Source: Phylloscopus collybita | Taxonomy: Eukaryota; Chordata; Aves; Passeriformes; Phylloscopidae | Assembly (NCBI GenBank): GCA_027886175.1 | Contig: JAJNNQ010000001.1 | Location: 9,754,501-9,818,500 of the forward strand | DNA: 64,000 nt | Reading direction: 5' to 3' | In this document: positions 26,001 to 36,200 of the stretch, piece by piece | Position numbering within the stretch: position 1 is the stretch's first letter | Layout: every line of letters begins with the position of its first letter | Notes under the pieces: generated by a model | Database searches by the model: none | What the model was told of the DNA's origin: nothing | The model's input: only the letters and a program-made list of their open reading frames with translations | Position numbers and translations under genes: made by a program

Positions 26001-29000
26001 GTTCTTCAGCTGACTGGCTTTGGCAGCTCCAAATTCCCTCAGGGCTGCGGGGTGGTTTGCACCAGAGCTTGATTTTGATCTGTAGTGAATCAAGGAGAGT
26101 TTTGCTGGGGATGTCAAGGCCTCCTCCTCTCTATTTTGAAAAAGGCCATGTTTTATATTTTTGCACAACACCTGTGTTGCACACAGATGTGCCATGTTCT
26201 GGTTCTCTCTGAGAGAACTTTGCTGTCTGTGGACACGACAGCAAATCCACGGATATGGGTAAGGTATGAGAGGTCACCAGCCCAACAGAATTATTTCTGC
26301 TGTGTTTCATTTTTCCCAAGCTTCCAGTCTTTTCATGTAGTTCCCCGTGTCTCTTTCTTTGGATCTGCTGCATTCATGCATCTGTGTGGAAGGAGGTTGG
26401 GTTAAATTGATTATAATAAGTTAAAACGTGTGAATGAAGCGAGGAATCCAGCAGCAGGGATTGCTGCTGGGCACGAGGAGACTGAATGAGCAACCTGCCC
26501 TAGTGGAAGGTTCCTTGCCCGTGGCAGAGGGTTGGGTTAGATGATCTTTAAGGTCCCTTCCAACCCAAACCATTCTAGGATTAAAAGGCAAGCAGCATTT
26601 CCTTCAGAATTGGCTTCCACAGGGAGAAAAGCTTTGTCAGCCGGGTTTGACTTGGGGCAGAATGGCAGAAAGGATCCAGCGAAAAGAGTTTTCAAGGCTC
26701 ACAGATTCCTTTCTCTTTGCTTTTTTTTTGTTGATTTTTTTTTAATCTTTTTTACCTCTTCAGCATGATGTGAGCCCCTGTTTTCTCTCTGTAGGTGCGT
26801 TACAGAAGGGACCACCTCTCCAGCAGGCAGTTACCCTATTTCCCTGTGCTGGAAGATCTGATGAAGGATGGTAGCGATGGTGCTGCTCTTCTAGCTGTGA
26901 TTCACTATTATTGTCCAGAGCAAATGAAACTGGATGGTATGTAATAAAGGTTTCCAGGGAATCAAAGGAATTTATTCAAGGAATTTATAAAAGGAATTTA
27001 TAAAAAGGCTTTCAGGCTTTGAAAGCTGCGCTAGAAACACACGAAAAATTAAAAATGCAGCACATTTAATAGGTAGTGGACTGTGGCAGGTTGGAGGCAG
27101 GTCACATATGGAATCTGCCTTTAAAAAGAGTCTCTCTTGGATTTTTTTTTTAACTTACTGTATTTAGAAGACTGTTCTGTATATTATCTAAGCTACAAAA
27201 GAATTCTTTCTTTTCCAGTTTTAGATGCTGTGGCTGTCTTTGCTCAAATAACTGAGCTCTCATTTTTTTCCATAAAAATGGAAACATGTCCACCACTGTT
27301 AGCTGATAATTCTCATGTTTTTCTTGGCATAATTTGGCATTTTAAAATCTAGATTTTGAAATAGTTTCTCTCAATCTGCAGAAATTGTCACTCTTGAGCA
27401 TTGCAAAACTTGCGTTCTCTTCCCCAGAAAATGTTTTTCTTAATAAATCGATGTCCTTGTTGCATTAACTTCTCCAAATCAACATTTTGTATTGGTTTTT
27501 AAATCCTCAGATATGTTGTACCTTGCAGAGCTCCCGAGTGCTTTCAGAAGGAACCAGCACTGTGAATCCTAGGAGTAACCCTTTATTATATGCAAATCGA
27601 GATGTCTGGTTTTAATTGCTTTTGTATTTTGTCATGATGTGTGTTCTCTGTAGCCTGTTCACCTTTTCTGTGCCTGTGATAGACAGAATCCCCCGTGGGG
27701 GATGAATGCAGAACTGATACTGTTCTCTGTGGTTTCCATCCTCCTTCTCCTGTCCCTCTGGTACTGGGCAGGTAGAGAAATGTCACTGCTAGCCAGTAAA
27801 TATCCAGTGCTGGTGCAGAGTCTGTGAAGTTCCCTGTATTTAGTGTTTCTGTCAGGTGGGGGTGGAAGGGTGATCCCTTGGGACAGTGCCAGAGCTTACC
27901 CAGCCCTCCCTCTCCCCTCCCCAGATATCTGTTTGAAGGAGGTGACATCAATTGCAGACAGCCTCTACAACATTCAGCTTTTGAGGGAGTTCTCAAATGA
28001 GTACCTGAACAAATGCTTTTACCTCACCTTGGAGGACATGTTGTACGCTCCTTTGGTTTTAAAGGTAAGAAACAGAACAAAATATGTATTTTTCAATAAA
28101 ATGTGAGTAAATCACGAGTGTTTCCTTAATGTGAGGTGTCATTTCCCTTTTTCTTTTTTTTTTTTTCCTGTTTCAGCCTAATGTCATGGTGTTCATTGCA
28201 GAGCTCTTCTGGTGGTTTGAGAATGTCAAACCAGACTTTGTACAGCCAAGAGATATCCAGGAAATAAAAGATGGTGAGTTTGTAACCACAGATAACTGAT
28301 AGCATGTTATTTAGCAAATACACTGCAGTGAAACTGTTGCCTAGTGGTGTTCCTTTGGAAGTTTTATTTCTACCCAAGGTTTATTCTTGCTGGGGATCTT
28401 TAAAAAGCAGTAAAGTAGAAGGAAAATTAGTCCTAGATCCACTTGAGTTCTCATTTTTTGGAGGGATAATTTTCAAACAGCTTATTTCCCCCTCCACAAC
28501 CCACTAATGAATTATCAATTCGTAACTTCCATTAAGCTCACCAGAAGATAGATATTTCAAATAAAGACCTTTAGACAAAAGTTTCCATTCTACCCTCTGC
28601 TCTCTGAGAGCTTCCAGTGCTGTTCTGCTCCTCCCCTGGCCACCCTGAGTTGTGCTAATGCTGTCCCTTTGTGCCCAGTCAAGGCAGTGATGCAGCAGAA
28701 GAGCAGCCGGCCCCCCGTCCCCATTTCCAACGCCACCAAGCGCAGTTTCCTGGCCACTCCTGCCAGCCCCAGCCCTGCAGAGCTGCAGCCCCCAGCCCAG
28801 GCAGCCCCTGAAGCCTGCAGCAGGTACTACCTGCACCCCGAGGAGCCTGACTACCTGTGAGTCTGTCTTCAGTTTCTGCCTCTGTTTGGATCACCTGGGG
28901 GGTTTGTGCTGTTGAACATTGGCATTTGGCCACAAACTGGGTGACCTTGGAGTACCTGAAGGGGCTCCAGTGCTGGGCAAGGACTTGTTTTTGGAACAAG

Positions 29001-32000
29001 CTGCTCTTGTGGAAGGTGTCCCTGTCCATGGCAGGGCCTGCAACTGGGTGGTTTTAAGATCCTTTCCAACCCAAACCATTCTGGGGTTCTGTGAAAACGA
29101 ATTTCAACATGATCTGATTTGCAAGAGGGTTAATGAAAAGGGTTTTCAGCTGACAATAATTTCACAGTGACCTCTAAGTTATTTCAGTCTTTACTTTGCC
29201 TTGAGTTTACTGTTTATGTAAGTGAAGTCTTAAATCCACTGTGTTTAGAAACTTAGTTTAATTTCAGGTTAAAGTTTTACTTTGTTTTGTTGCATGTGAA
29301 AAACTTCTCTTTAAGGAACTTCTCTAAAAATTAATGATATTACATTTTAAAGAGGATGAGGGTAACTTACCAGTGTAACTTCACAATTTGATGCTTTTTT
29401 CTGATAATAGAAGAGCAAATTCTTTGTAGTAATGAATTTTTGCTTTTCTGAATTAGTGGCAAAGGAGGAAGCCCTGCCTTCAGCCCTTCCCATCCACTGC
29501 TGCCTTTGAGGCAAAAGCAACAAAAATCTTTACAGGGAGAAGACAGCCCTGGTAAGTCTGCCTTGAATTCACCTTTCAACAGGCAATGACTGTCAATGCC
29601 AACACAATAATTAATTAAAATATAAGTTAATTTCTCTAAATGATCTAGAATTGAATTGAGCTGCAGTAACACAAGTGGGTGAGCATATTGAGTTTGAGTA
29701 AATCTTAAAGACCTTTTAAGAAACTTAGTGGATTTTAATTTTTTTCAGGCTTTGACTGTGTGTCTGGTGGCATCTGCAGCAAATCTGTTTTCTGCGCCAT
29801 CTGCTGGGGAAGGAGTTGATTCTGTTTCTATATTTGCTATTAAATGAGGTAAAAGTGCTGATTTAAGGACTATTGCTAAACTGTTGTCAATTAAAAACCC
29901 TTTCAGGCCATCGGCACCGTTCCAATTCTCTGACCCGCGTTGATGGGCAGCCACGAGGGGCAGTTCTGGCGTGGCCAGAGAGGAAACCCAGGTAAGGGAG
30001 GCATTTATTTCTTACAGCATTGCTGGAGGAAGTGATACTGTGACAGTTTGATTGTGGTAATGTGGTATCACTGCCCTAGAGCTACGCTGATAGTCACTTA
30101 ATTTTGTTTTCTCTTTATGTGCACTTTCAGAGCTGACTGATTTTAGATTTGCAAATGAAAACATCACATCAGATGTGATTTTCAGGAAGTGCTGTTGAAA
30201 ATTGAAGTGTCTGAAGTTGCTGCTTGGTACTGCTGGTCACTTGTGATACAGGATGCATTTTTAAAATAAACAACAAATTTAGCTGTCTGTATCATGGTCT
30301 TTATTTCAACAAATTGTACCTGGTCGTGCTTGAGTGTCAGTAGATTCTTCTTATCTTTTCTAGGCCTCTGTCTCAGCCAACACCATTTGCCCTTCATCAT
30401 TCTGCCAGTACTGATGTGGACCCTGGCTCTGGTGACAGCATTAGCCTGGCCAGGTCCATCAGCAAGGACAGTCTTGCTTCCAACATTGTCAATGTAACCC
30501 CCAAAAATCAGCCCCACCCTCCATCGGTCAGAGCTAACGGGAAGAGCTTGCTGAACAACGTAGAAATGGAGGATGAGGACGAAGAGCTCATTGCAATCAT
30601 CAGATCTGAAGACAGGCCAAACCGTGGTGACCCTGAGGTGCAGAATGCAGCAGCCAGGGTGCCCAGCATAGTGGCCACAGCCTGGTCTCCAAAAACAAAC
30701 AGCGAGCCTTCGGACGGCAAAGCCGAGAGTTTTTACCTGGAGCCTTTAATGCCTGCGGTGCTGAAACCAGCCAAGGAGAAACAGGTCATCAATAAAGAGG
30801 ATGAGTGTGGGGAGGGGAAGCAGAGGAGTTTTGTAACAAAGAGGTTAAATGAAGGACACTTGTCTTTGCTCCGCAAGAAAGCGACGGGCAGTCATGGTGA
30901 GCATGACCTCAATAGGACTTTTACTCCAATTTCTAGCTCTGATTTCACTCCAGTTGCAGATCCCAGTTCTGCAGATGCAGTGGCCCTGGGGGAAGCAGGT
31001 GTAGAAGCTTCCAGACCTTTGGCTAGTAGCAGTTTAGATCCTTCCTCTCAGGAGCTATCCACTGGAGGATTCTTTCTTCACGCTGCTAAAGCTGACGATG
31101 AGGTAACGAGTAAAGTCAGCGTGAGTTACGGGAAAGGTCTCAACCTGCACGTTCAGGACACAACCTGGAGCATGGTGAGACAGGACTCGGAGCCCGATCT
31201 CTTGGACATGGAAGACGCTGACCAGGATTTGGTGGCCATGGACAGCCATCCTATAGTCACGAAATACATCGGGGAGGAGGAGTCTGCCAAGCTGCAGGAG
31301 GATATGAAGGTGAAAGAGCACGAGGACAAGGACGATGCCAGCGGCCGCTCCAGCCCCTGCCTGAGCACCATCTCCCAGGTGAGCAGCGTCTCCATGGCCA
31401 GCGGCAGCGTCCGCATGACCAGCTTCGCAGAGAGGAAGCTGCAGAGGCTCAACAGCTACGAGACCAAGTCCAGCACGAGCAGTTCCCAAAAAACCACCCC
31501 AGATGGGTCAGAAAGCTGCCCAGCGCCGCTGACCACGTGGAAACAAAAGCGAGAACAGAGCCCCAACAGGCAGAACAAGGACAATGTCAATCTTTTAGCT
31601 TCGGAGCTGGTGCAGCTCCACATGCAGCTGGAAGAGAAGCGCAGGGCCATAGAGGCTCAGAAGAAGAAGATGGAAGCCTTATCAGCAAGGCAGAGACTAA
31701 AATTGGGCAAGGCAGCTTTCCTGCACGTTGTTAAAAAAGGGAAGTCTCCTGATGGTCCACAGCCTCTTAAACCAGAACATTTTGCAAAAGAATATTCTCG
31801 GCACAACGGGGAAGATTTAGATGAAGTTTCTTTGGGTTCCAAATCCGAGGAGTTTCTTGTGAAAGAGGAGGAGAGAGAAGAAATGCTCAACGATTCTCAA
31901 GAAGTGGCAAAAGTAAAAATGCAGGAGAGCCTGGCTTTTGCTGAGCAACACAAACCAAAAGACCCTGCTGCTCTACACGATTTGGAAAAAAGTAAAATCA

Positions 32001-35000
32001 TCTCTGTTGCCCTCCTAGAGGACAACGTGACTGAAGCAGATATAAACGAATGTGACCTTTCTATCGAGAAGCTGAATGAAACCATCAGCACCCTGCAGCA
32101 GGCCATCTTAAAGATTTCCCAGCAGCAGGAGCTGCTCATGAAATCTCCAACAGTGCCATCCCCAGGAACCAGAAGTAACTCTCAGGACCAAAAGGTGAAA
32201 CCTTCGATTCATTTTGTTGAGCCCCTGTCTCCGACTGGAATGAACAGCCTGCGGAAACCGCCGCGCTTCGGCCAGGGCAGGACCCCCCGCCCAGGGAGGC
32301 CTTCAGAGCTGAAAGTCCCCAAGGACAGGCAGCAGAATTCAGCCCGTGTTAAAACCCCAACGCCCAGCCTAGAAAACCTTCCACACTTGAGACCTTTCCC
32401 ACCCAACAGCTTGGCAAAGACACCCACGGAAGTGGGATTGGAAGGCAGCCCTGATCACGGAAGTGGTTCCCAAGAGAAGTGTTTCTTTGATACCTATAGA
32501 CTTCATGATGAGAGCAATCAAAGGGCACTTGTTCTCTCCACCTCCAAGGATGCAAATATTCTGTCTGAAATGAGCAAAGAGGTGAACAACGGCTTCAAGG
32601 AAACAGGGTTGAACTCTTCTGATGGCTCAGGAAAAGAAAATGTCCCAGTGGATGAGCCCCTGAGAAGCAAGGCTAATCTCATTGAAGTAGATTTGTCTGA
32701 CTTAAAAGCTCCAGATGAAGGAGAACTTGAAAACCAGGATAGCTCCACGGATATGATTAGTGAAGGTGATCAGAAGTCTGGTGTGGGTTTTTTCTTCAAG
32801 GTAAATGTGTTACCTTTCTCTCTTTGGTTCCTGTTACACACTCACCCAGCATTAGAACTGGTGTTTCCCAGTCTCCTGATGGAGCACAGCCCTCATTGGT
32901 TGCAGTATTTGGATATAAAAAAGCTGCACTGGAAAGCAATTACTTTTGAGTAATTTGAGTAATTGAGTAAAAGAGAGAGATCTGCTCTCCCAACATTCAG
33001 TGTCTTAATTTGTGCTTAGCAATGATTATTGTCAATACTGCAGAAGTGCTGACATGATACTTTCTCCTTTAGTTTCTCATTCAAAAAAGTCAAGCTAGTC
33101 TCAGGGAATTTTAACTTTTGGGGTCTTTGTAGTGGGATTAATTTTGACTGATTGTCATTGCACTGGGATTATTTGTGGCGTCCATCGTGGCCCACATCAC
33201 AGTTGCATTGTACTTTGCAGGTCTAGAAGCTTTTATTGTGATTTAAAAACAAGTCAGAGTAAGATCAGCCCCTTTTTATCTCCTCACAGACTTATAAAAC
33301 TCTCTTAATTTTTTCTTGAGCAATATGAGGTTTGGTCTTAACGCTCATCAATTCTAAAAACGTAAAGATTTCCAAAAGCAATAGCTTTTCTTCAATTTTC
33401 CCTGGAATTATCAGCAACCTTGTGATGTCCAGCTGAATACATTGTCCAGTATTCCTTAAAATTCCCATCCCTTTGGATTTTGCAGGATGAGCAGAAGGCA
33501 GAGGACGAGCTGGCCAAAAAACGCGCGGCGTTCCTCCTGAAGCAGCAACGCAAGGCCGAGGAGGCTCGGCTGAGGAAGCAGCAGCTGGAGGCTGAGGTGG
33601 AACAGAAGAGGGATGAGGCTCGGTAATGATGCCCAGAAAAGAATTCCCCTTTTGTTTTCAGATGAGGAAGTTGTTCCCATGCTGAGTGCACTGACCTTGT
33701 GTTCGCTTGGCAGCCGCAAAGCCGAGGAGGACCGGATACGGAAAGAGGAGGAGAAGGCTCGGCGAGAACTCATCAAGCAGGAATATCTAAGGAAGAAACA
33801 GCAGCAAATTTTGGAGGAGCAAGGCCTTGGGAAGCCCAAATCCAAGCCTAAGAAACCCAGGCCAAAGTCAGTCCATCGTGAGGAGTCTTACAGTGATTCA
33901 GGCACAAAGTGTTCTTCCACACGTAAGGAGCTGGATTTGTTTGCTCTCCCTGAGTTTCAGACCTGCTGTAACCAAACGTGTCTGACATGTTCTCTCCTGT
34001 TTTGTAGCTGATAATTTGAGCAGTGCTCAGTCTGGTTCCAGTCTGTCTTTGGCCTCAGCAGCAACAACTGAGCCTGAAAGTGTTCACTCTGGTGGCACTC
34101 CCTCACAGAGGTACAGCTGGGTTCTCTTGGGGATGGAGCAGTTTTGGGCTTCAGTGCTGTTTGCTTCACCTCACTGAGAGAGAAGCAAATCAGCACTGCT
34201 GAATTCATCTGCTTTATGTGGCTGCCAATTGCAGTGCTCTGTACAAACTTGCAATTTTTTTTTTTATTTTCTCCCAGAGGAATCAAGAGTTTTGCTTTGA
34301 TTTCTAGCAAGGAGAATCTGACTGTCCTGGGGAGGATAAGGGAGAATAATCTGTTCCATTCGGGGACAGCAGCATTTATGGGAGATTACAGGGCCAAACC
34401 CCAAAATCTTGGCATATAATTTTTTATTTGTTTCCCTCTCAGAGTTGAATCAATGGAGTCCTTACCCATTCTGAGCAGAAATCCCAGCAGAAACACAGAG
34501 AGAGACTGGGAGAATGCTTCCACAGCATCTTCTATTGCTTCAGTGGCAGAATACACAGGTGCCTGCTTTCTTTTAGTTTAGTTTCTTCTTGTTTAGTTTG
34601 TTTTACTCATTTATTATAAATACTAGGTCAGGAAAACCCATGATGTGTTTCATGTTATTTTGAGAAGTTGTCAGGTGTATTTTGTTCTGTTTAGTATCTC
34701 TGAAAGTAAGTCATTCTAGAAAAACAATGAGGGTGTTTTTTTTTCTTTTCTTTCTTTTTCCACTTTGAATGAAAATCTTAGTATTCATAAATGTCAGGCA
34801 GATAATTTTGACTTATCTATCTTCCTTAGGTCCAAAATTATTTAAGGAACCCAGCAGCAAATCCAACAAACCAATTATTCACAATGCTATATCTCACTGC
34901 TGTCTCGCTGGAAAAGTGAACGAACCACATAAGAACTCAATATTAGAGGTAAAACATTAAAATCATTAATGCACTCTCAACCACATGGGTCTGTAATGCT

Positions 35001-36200
35001 GATTTCATGATCCCACTGATGTGTTGTGTGAACTCCACTTATCCTAAAGCGTGGCTGTGTAGAGCATTTCTTGCTTTCCATGTGTTAAAAACACAACCCT
35101 CTATTTAAGAGTTCTGCTTTTAGGTTTATAAAGGGACTGGATGTTGCCTTGTGTACCTGGTTCTGGCCCAGCCTGGTGTTCAGCTTGGGCTCCCAGCAGC
35201 TCTGATACCCTACAGCAATACCTGTTGGTGGGGTCTTGGCTCACAGGCAGTTTGGCTCACACTGTCATGGCTGTGGTAAAAAGAGGGGACTCTCCAAGGC
35301 TTCCAGGAAACAGAGATTTTATTTGGGGGGGTCAGGGGATCCCCCAGCCTCAGGCCAGTGCCTCAGAGAGACCCTGAATTTGGGCTGCAGGGAGTTTTTG
35401 TACAAAACAGTCTGGGAGGTGGGTACAAATTATTCAAACCAATAAAACAATCCAAACACTACATGCCAGCTAAGTTACCTAAATTCTAACAAATCCAAAC
35501 CAGGTCTGGGAGTGGTCTCAAGGGAGTCCTGCCAACCAGTGGCTGGAACTCTTGAACCTTGAAGATAAAAATTCCATGATGGACAAAGGAAAAATTATGC
35601 ATAATACAGGGATAAAACAAGAAAAGAACCAATAGAGAAGAGTCTCCAGGCAGAGACTCAAGTTGTCTTAGAAACCCTTATCAAACTATGATAAGATTAC
35701 ATTCTAAAACAAGAGGCCCTTTCAAGGTATTTAAACTACACTAAACTTACAATATAAAAAACTATAATATACTCATAACTAAAGCTTATAAAACATTTTT
35801 TACAAACCACACTTGAAAATCATGTTAAGAGGAGCAACTATTCAGCTGTTCTCCCTGTGAACAACCCCTGTACCTGGTTGGTTTTTTTTTGCTGCAGGAA
35901 CTGGAGAAATGTGATGCCAACCACTACATCATCTTGTTCCGCGACGCCGGCTGCCAGTTCCGAGCACTTTACTGCTACTACCCCGACACGGAGGAGATCT
36001 ACAAGCTGACTGGGACAGGGCCAAAGAGCATCACCAAGAAAATGATTGATAAACTCTATAAGTACAGCTCGGACAGGAAACAGTTTAACGTGATCCCAGC
36101 CAAAACCATGTCGGTGAGCGTGGACGCTCTCACCATCCACAACCACTTGTGGCAAGCCAAGCGACCCGCGGTGCCAAAGAAGAGCCAGCCTAGGAAATGA
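11556..36200 (+). CDS. CAMSAP1: Calmodulin-regulated spectrin-associated protein 1, complete coding region, 17 coding exons
   Basis: CAMSAP1 binds microtubule minus ends and is linked to spectrin and calmodulin. The coding exons are 11556-11718, 21237-21499, 21716-21877, 22493-22573, 26795-26936, 27925-28064, 28177-28273, 28679-28856, 29457-29551, 29907-29991, 30364-32800, 33486-33622, 33714-33922, 34008-34110, 34443-34558, 34830-34948 and 35898-36200. All junctions are GT-AG and keep phase, giving 1,609 residues; human CAMSAP1 is about 1,600. In order: conserved N-terminal region (1-220), calponin-homology domain (about 222-335), long low-complexity linker in one 2.4-kb exon, coiled coils (about 880-930 and 1028-1065), Lys/Glu-rich helix (about 1285-1380) and C-terminal CKK domain (about 1470-1604). 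CAMSAP2 and CAMSAP3 are excluded by close agreement with CAMSAP1 through the linker and the C-terminus. No frameshift or premature stop is seen. The start is the ATG at 11556, the first base of its exon. Confidence 0.97.
17003..17055. repeat. Poly-T tract
   Basis: 53 consecutive T within the first coding intron of CAMSAP1. No retrocopy was recognised next to it. Confidence 0.95.
18914..19011. repeat. AT-only low-complexity tract, partly palindromic
   Basis: About 100 bases made almost only of A and T, with mixed runs such as TTAATTTTTAAAAAAATTAA that are self-complementary. Confidence 0.85.
20096..20381 (-). mobile_element. Solo LTR of an endogenous retrovirus, family A, antisense to CAMSAP1
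   Basis: A 286-bp element with TG...CA ends, flanked by a perfect 6-bp duplication GTGACA (20,090-20,095 and 20,382-20,387). On its own strand it has a CCAAT motif, GGTATAAAAAC as TATA box and GAATAAA as poly-A signal. A copy of the same family lies at 60,577-60,870. Six-base duplications suggest a class II (ERVK/alpharetrovirus-like) element. No internal coding part remains. Confidence 0.9.
20493..21164 (-). mobile_element. LTR-like element, probably ERVL group, antisense to CAMSAP1
   Basis: On the - strand it begins near TGCTCCTGGTTTAGTTGGGA and ends near CTTTCAAACCAGCACA, a form typical of songbird LTRs. It includes a GATATAATCC motif and an ATTAAA near its 3' end. Boundaries come from the imperfect inverted termini; no target duplication was found. 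It ends about 72 bases before CAMSAP1 coding exon 2. Confidence 0.65.
20707..20778. repeat. 20-bp tandem repeat inside the LTR-like element
   Basis: GGGTCCAGGGATGGTGAGAA is repeated about three and a half times in a row. Confidence 0.9.
21237..21499 (+). CDS. CAMSAP1: CAMSAP1 coding exon 2
   Basis: It follows a 9.5-kb intron. The acceptor is GCTGTTGCAG and the donor is AAAATG|GTTAGC. It encodes residues around DPFYIDQYEQEHIKPPVIK and GIYVMESDD, highly conserved in vertebrate CAMSAP1. An antisense LTR ends only about 72 bases upstream. Confidence 0.97.
21716..21877 (+). CDS. CAMSAP1: CAMSAP1 coding exon 3
   Basis: Exactly 54 codons, in phase at both ends (CTCAG|AGTTC ... AACAAG|GTAAAA). It encodes MAMIDALMMAYTVEMISIEK and ELPYDLEDAMVFWINK, just before the calponin-homology domain. 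Confidence 0.97.
22493..22573 (+). CDS. CAMSAP1: CAMSAP1 coding exon 4
   Basis: A 27-codon exon (TTTAG|GTGAAC ... CAAAAG|GTAAAA) encoding a basic helix containing REITEKEIKLKQQLMESP. Both borders are in phase 0, so skipping it would leave the frame open; whether it is skipped is not known from sequence. Confidence 0.96.
22574..26794 (+). other. CAMSAP1: CAMSAP1 intron 4
   Basis: A 4.2-kb AT-rich intron with a short (TG)n run near 25,673 and one CR1 fragment. No additional exon was recognised. Confidence 0.6.
26488..26585 (+). mobile_element. CR1 LINE 3' fragment
   Basis: It contains GGGTTGGGTTAGATGATCTT then TAAGGTCCCTTCCAACCCAA and ACCATTCTAGGATT, the canonical CR1 3' end. Confidence 0.88.
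26795..26936 (+). CDS. CAMSAP1: CAMSAP1 coding exon 5 (start of CH domain)
   Basis: The acceptor CTGTAG precedes GTG CGT TAC, and the donor is GGATG|GTATGT. It encodes the start of the calponin-homology domain, with DGSDGAALLAVIHYYCPEQM, a hallmark of CAMSAP CH domains. Confidence 0.97.
27925..28064 (+). CDS. CAMSAP1: CAMSAP1 coding exon 6 (CH domain)
   Basis: It runs from CCCCAG|ATATCT to TTAAAG|GTAAGA and encodes CH-domain helices including IADSLYNIQLLREFSNEYLN and the YLTLEDMLYAPLVLK segment. Confidence 0.97.
28177..28273 (+). CDS. CAMSAP1: CAMSAP1 coding exon 7 (end of CH domain)
   Basis: It follows a T-rich polypyrimidine tract and TTTCAG. It encodes PNVMVFIAELFWWFENVK, the last CH helix, then PDFVQPRDIQEIKD. 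The donor is GATG|GTGAGT in phase 1. Confidence 0.97.
28679..28856 (+). CDS. CAMSAP1: CAMSAP1 coding exon 8 (linker)
   Basis: The acceptor is GTGCCCAG and the donor is CTACCT|GTGAGT. It encodes the Pro/Ser-rich segment with SSRPPVPISNATKRSFL and YYLHPEEPDYL. The first residues (VKAVMQQK) differ from human, but the rest aligns closely. Confidence 0.95.
28947..29097 (+). mobile_element. CR1 LINE 3' fragment
   Basis: It contains GGAGTACCTGAAGGGGCTCC, GGAAGGTGTCCCTGTCCATG, and the tail CCAACCCAAACCATTCTGGG. It is inserted in CAMSAP1 intron 8 in the sense direction. Confidence 0.85.
29457..29551 (+). CDS. CAMSAP1: CAMSAP1 coding exon 9 (linker)
   Basis: It runs from AATTAG|TGGCAA to CCCTG|GTAAGT and encodes GKGGSPAFSPSHPLLPLRQK. 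It is a short conserved part of the disordered linker. Confidence 0.94.
29907..29991 (+). CDS. CAMSAP1: CAMSAP1 coding exon 10 (linker)
   Basis: It runs from TTTCAG|GCCATC to CCCAG|GTAAGG and encodes HRHRSNSLTRVDGQPRGAVL. The RSNS segment looks like a basophilic kinase site; that role is inferred. Confidence 0.94.
30364..32800 (+). CDS. CAMSAP1: CAMSAP1 coding exon 11, giant internal exon
   Basis: One uninterrupted 2,437-nt exon (TCTAG|GCCTCT ... TTCAAG|GTAAAT) encodes about half of the protein. It includes SISLARSISKDSLASNIVN, an acidic DEDEELIAII stretch, GEEESAKLQEDMKVKEHEDK, SVSMASGSVRMTSFAERKLQ, a coiled coil from LASELVQLHMQLEEKRRAIE, a second from INECDLSIEKLNETISTLQQ, and ends EGDQKSGVGFFFK. 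The coiled-coil segments and the end of the exon are most conserved; the intervening Ser/Pro-rich parts diverge from human. Confidence 0.97.
33486..33622 (+). CDS. CAMSAP1: CAMSAP1 coding exon 12 (charged helix)
   Basis: It encodes DEQKAEDELAKKRAAFLLKQ and continues as a heptad-rich Lys/Glu/Arg helix. This is the start of the region before the CKK domain that contacts microtubules in the family. The borders are TGCAG|GATGAG and GCTCG|GTAATG. Confidence 0.96.
33714..33922 (+). CDS. CAMSAP1: CAMSAP1 coding exon 13 (charged helix and basic patch)
   Basis: It continues the helix with EEKARRELIKQEYLRKKQQQ, then a basic patch GKPKSKPKKPRPKSVHREE. Only a 91-nt intron separates it from the previous exon. 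The donor is CACAC|GTAAGG. Confidence 0.96.
34008..34110 (+). CDS. CAMSAP1: CAMSAP1 coding exon 14
   Basis: It encodes the Ser-rich segment SSAQSGSSLSLASAATTEPE and ESVHSGGTPSQ. The previous intron is only 85 nt. The borders are TTGTAG|CTGATA and CACAGAG|GTACAG. Confidence 0.95.
34443..34558 (+). CDS. CAMSAP1: CAMSAP1 coding exon 15
   Basis: It encodes VESMESLPILSRNPSRNTER and ASSIASVAEYT, immediately before the CKK domain. The borders are CTCTCAG|AGTTGA and CACAG|GTGCCT. Confidence 0.95.
34830..34948 (+). CDS. CAMSAP1: CAMSAP1 coding exon 16 (start of CKK domain)
   Basis: It encodes PKLFKEPSSKSNKPIIHNAI and SHCCLAGKVNEPHKNSILE, the start of the CKK domain that recognises microtubule minus ends. 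It is essentially identical to mammalian CAMSAP1. Confidence 0.97.
35263..35811 (-). mobile_element. Probable LTR, antisense to CAMSAP1
   Basis: On the - strand the segment runs from TGTGGTTTGTAAAAAATG to CACAGCCATGACA, with AATAAA about 75 bases before its 3' end, as in an LTR. No convincing target duplication was found, so the ends are approximate. It finishes about 86 bases before the last CAMSAP1 exon. Confidence 0.5.
35898..36200 (+). CDS. CAMSAP1: CAMSAP1 coding exon 17 (CKK domain, stop)
   Basis: The acceptor is TGCTGCAG. It encodes the core of the CKK domain, with HYIILFRDAGCQFRALYCYY, PDTEEIYKLTGTGPKSITKK and the TIHNHLWQ segment. It ends in the basic tail KKSQPRK and TGA at 36198-36200. 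The exon has raised GC at third positions relative to flanking intron. Confidence 0.98.
   Translation, partial: ELEKCDANHYIILFRDAGCQFRALYCYYPDTEEIYKLTGTGPKSITKKMIDKLYKYSSDRKQFNVIPAKTMSVSVDALTIHNHLWQAKRPAVPKKSQPRK

Noticed and set aside
29748..29815. Possible extra CAMSAP1 exon after TTTTCAG, in frame with exon 9
   Set aside because: The segment stays open for about 23 codons but then reaches a stop, and no usable GT donor was seen before it. The peptide (Cys-rich) does not resemble CAMSAP1.
33623..34011. Longer CAMSAP1 reading frame through short introns 12 and 13
   Set aside because: Read-through sequence loses homology at the donors, and proper splicing restores the conserved protein exactly.
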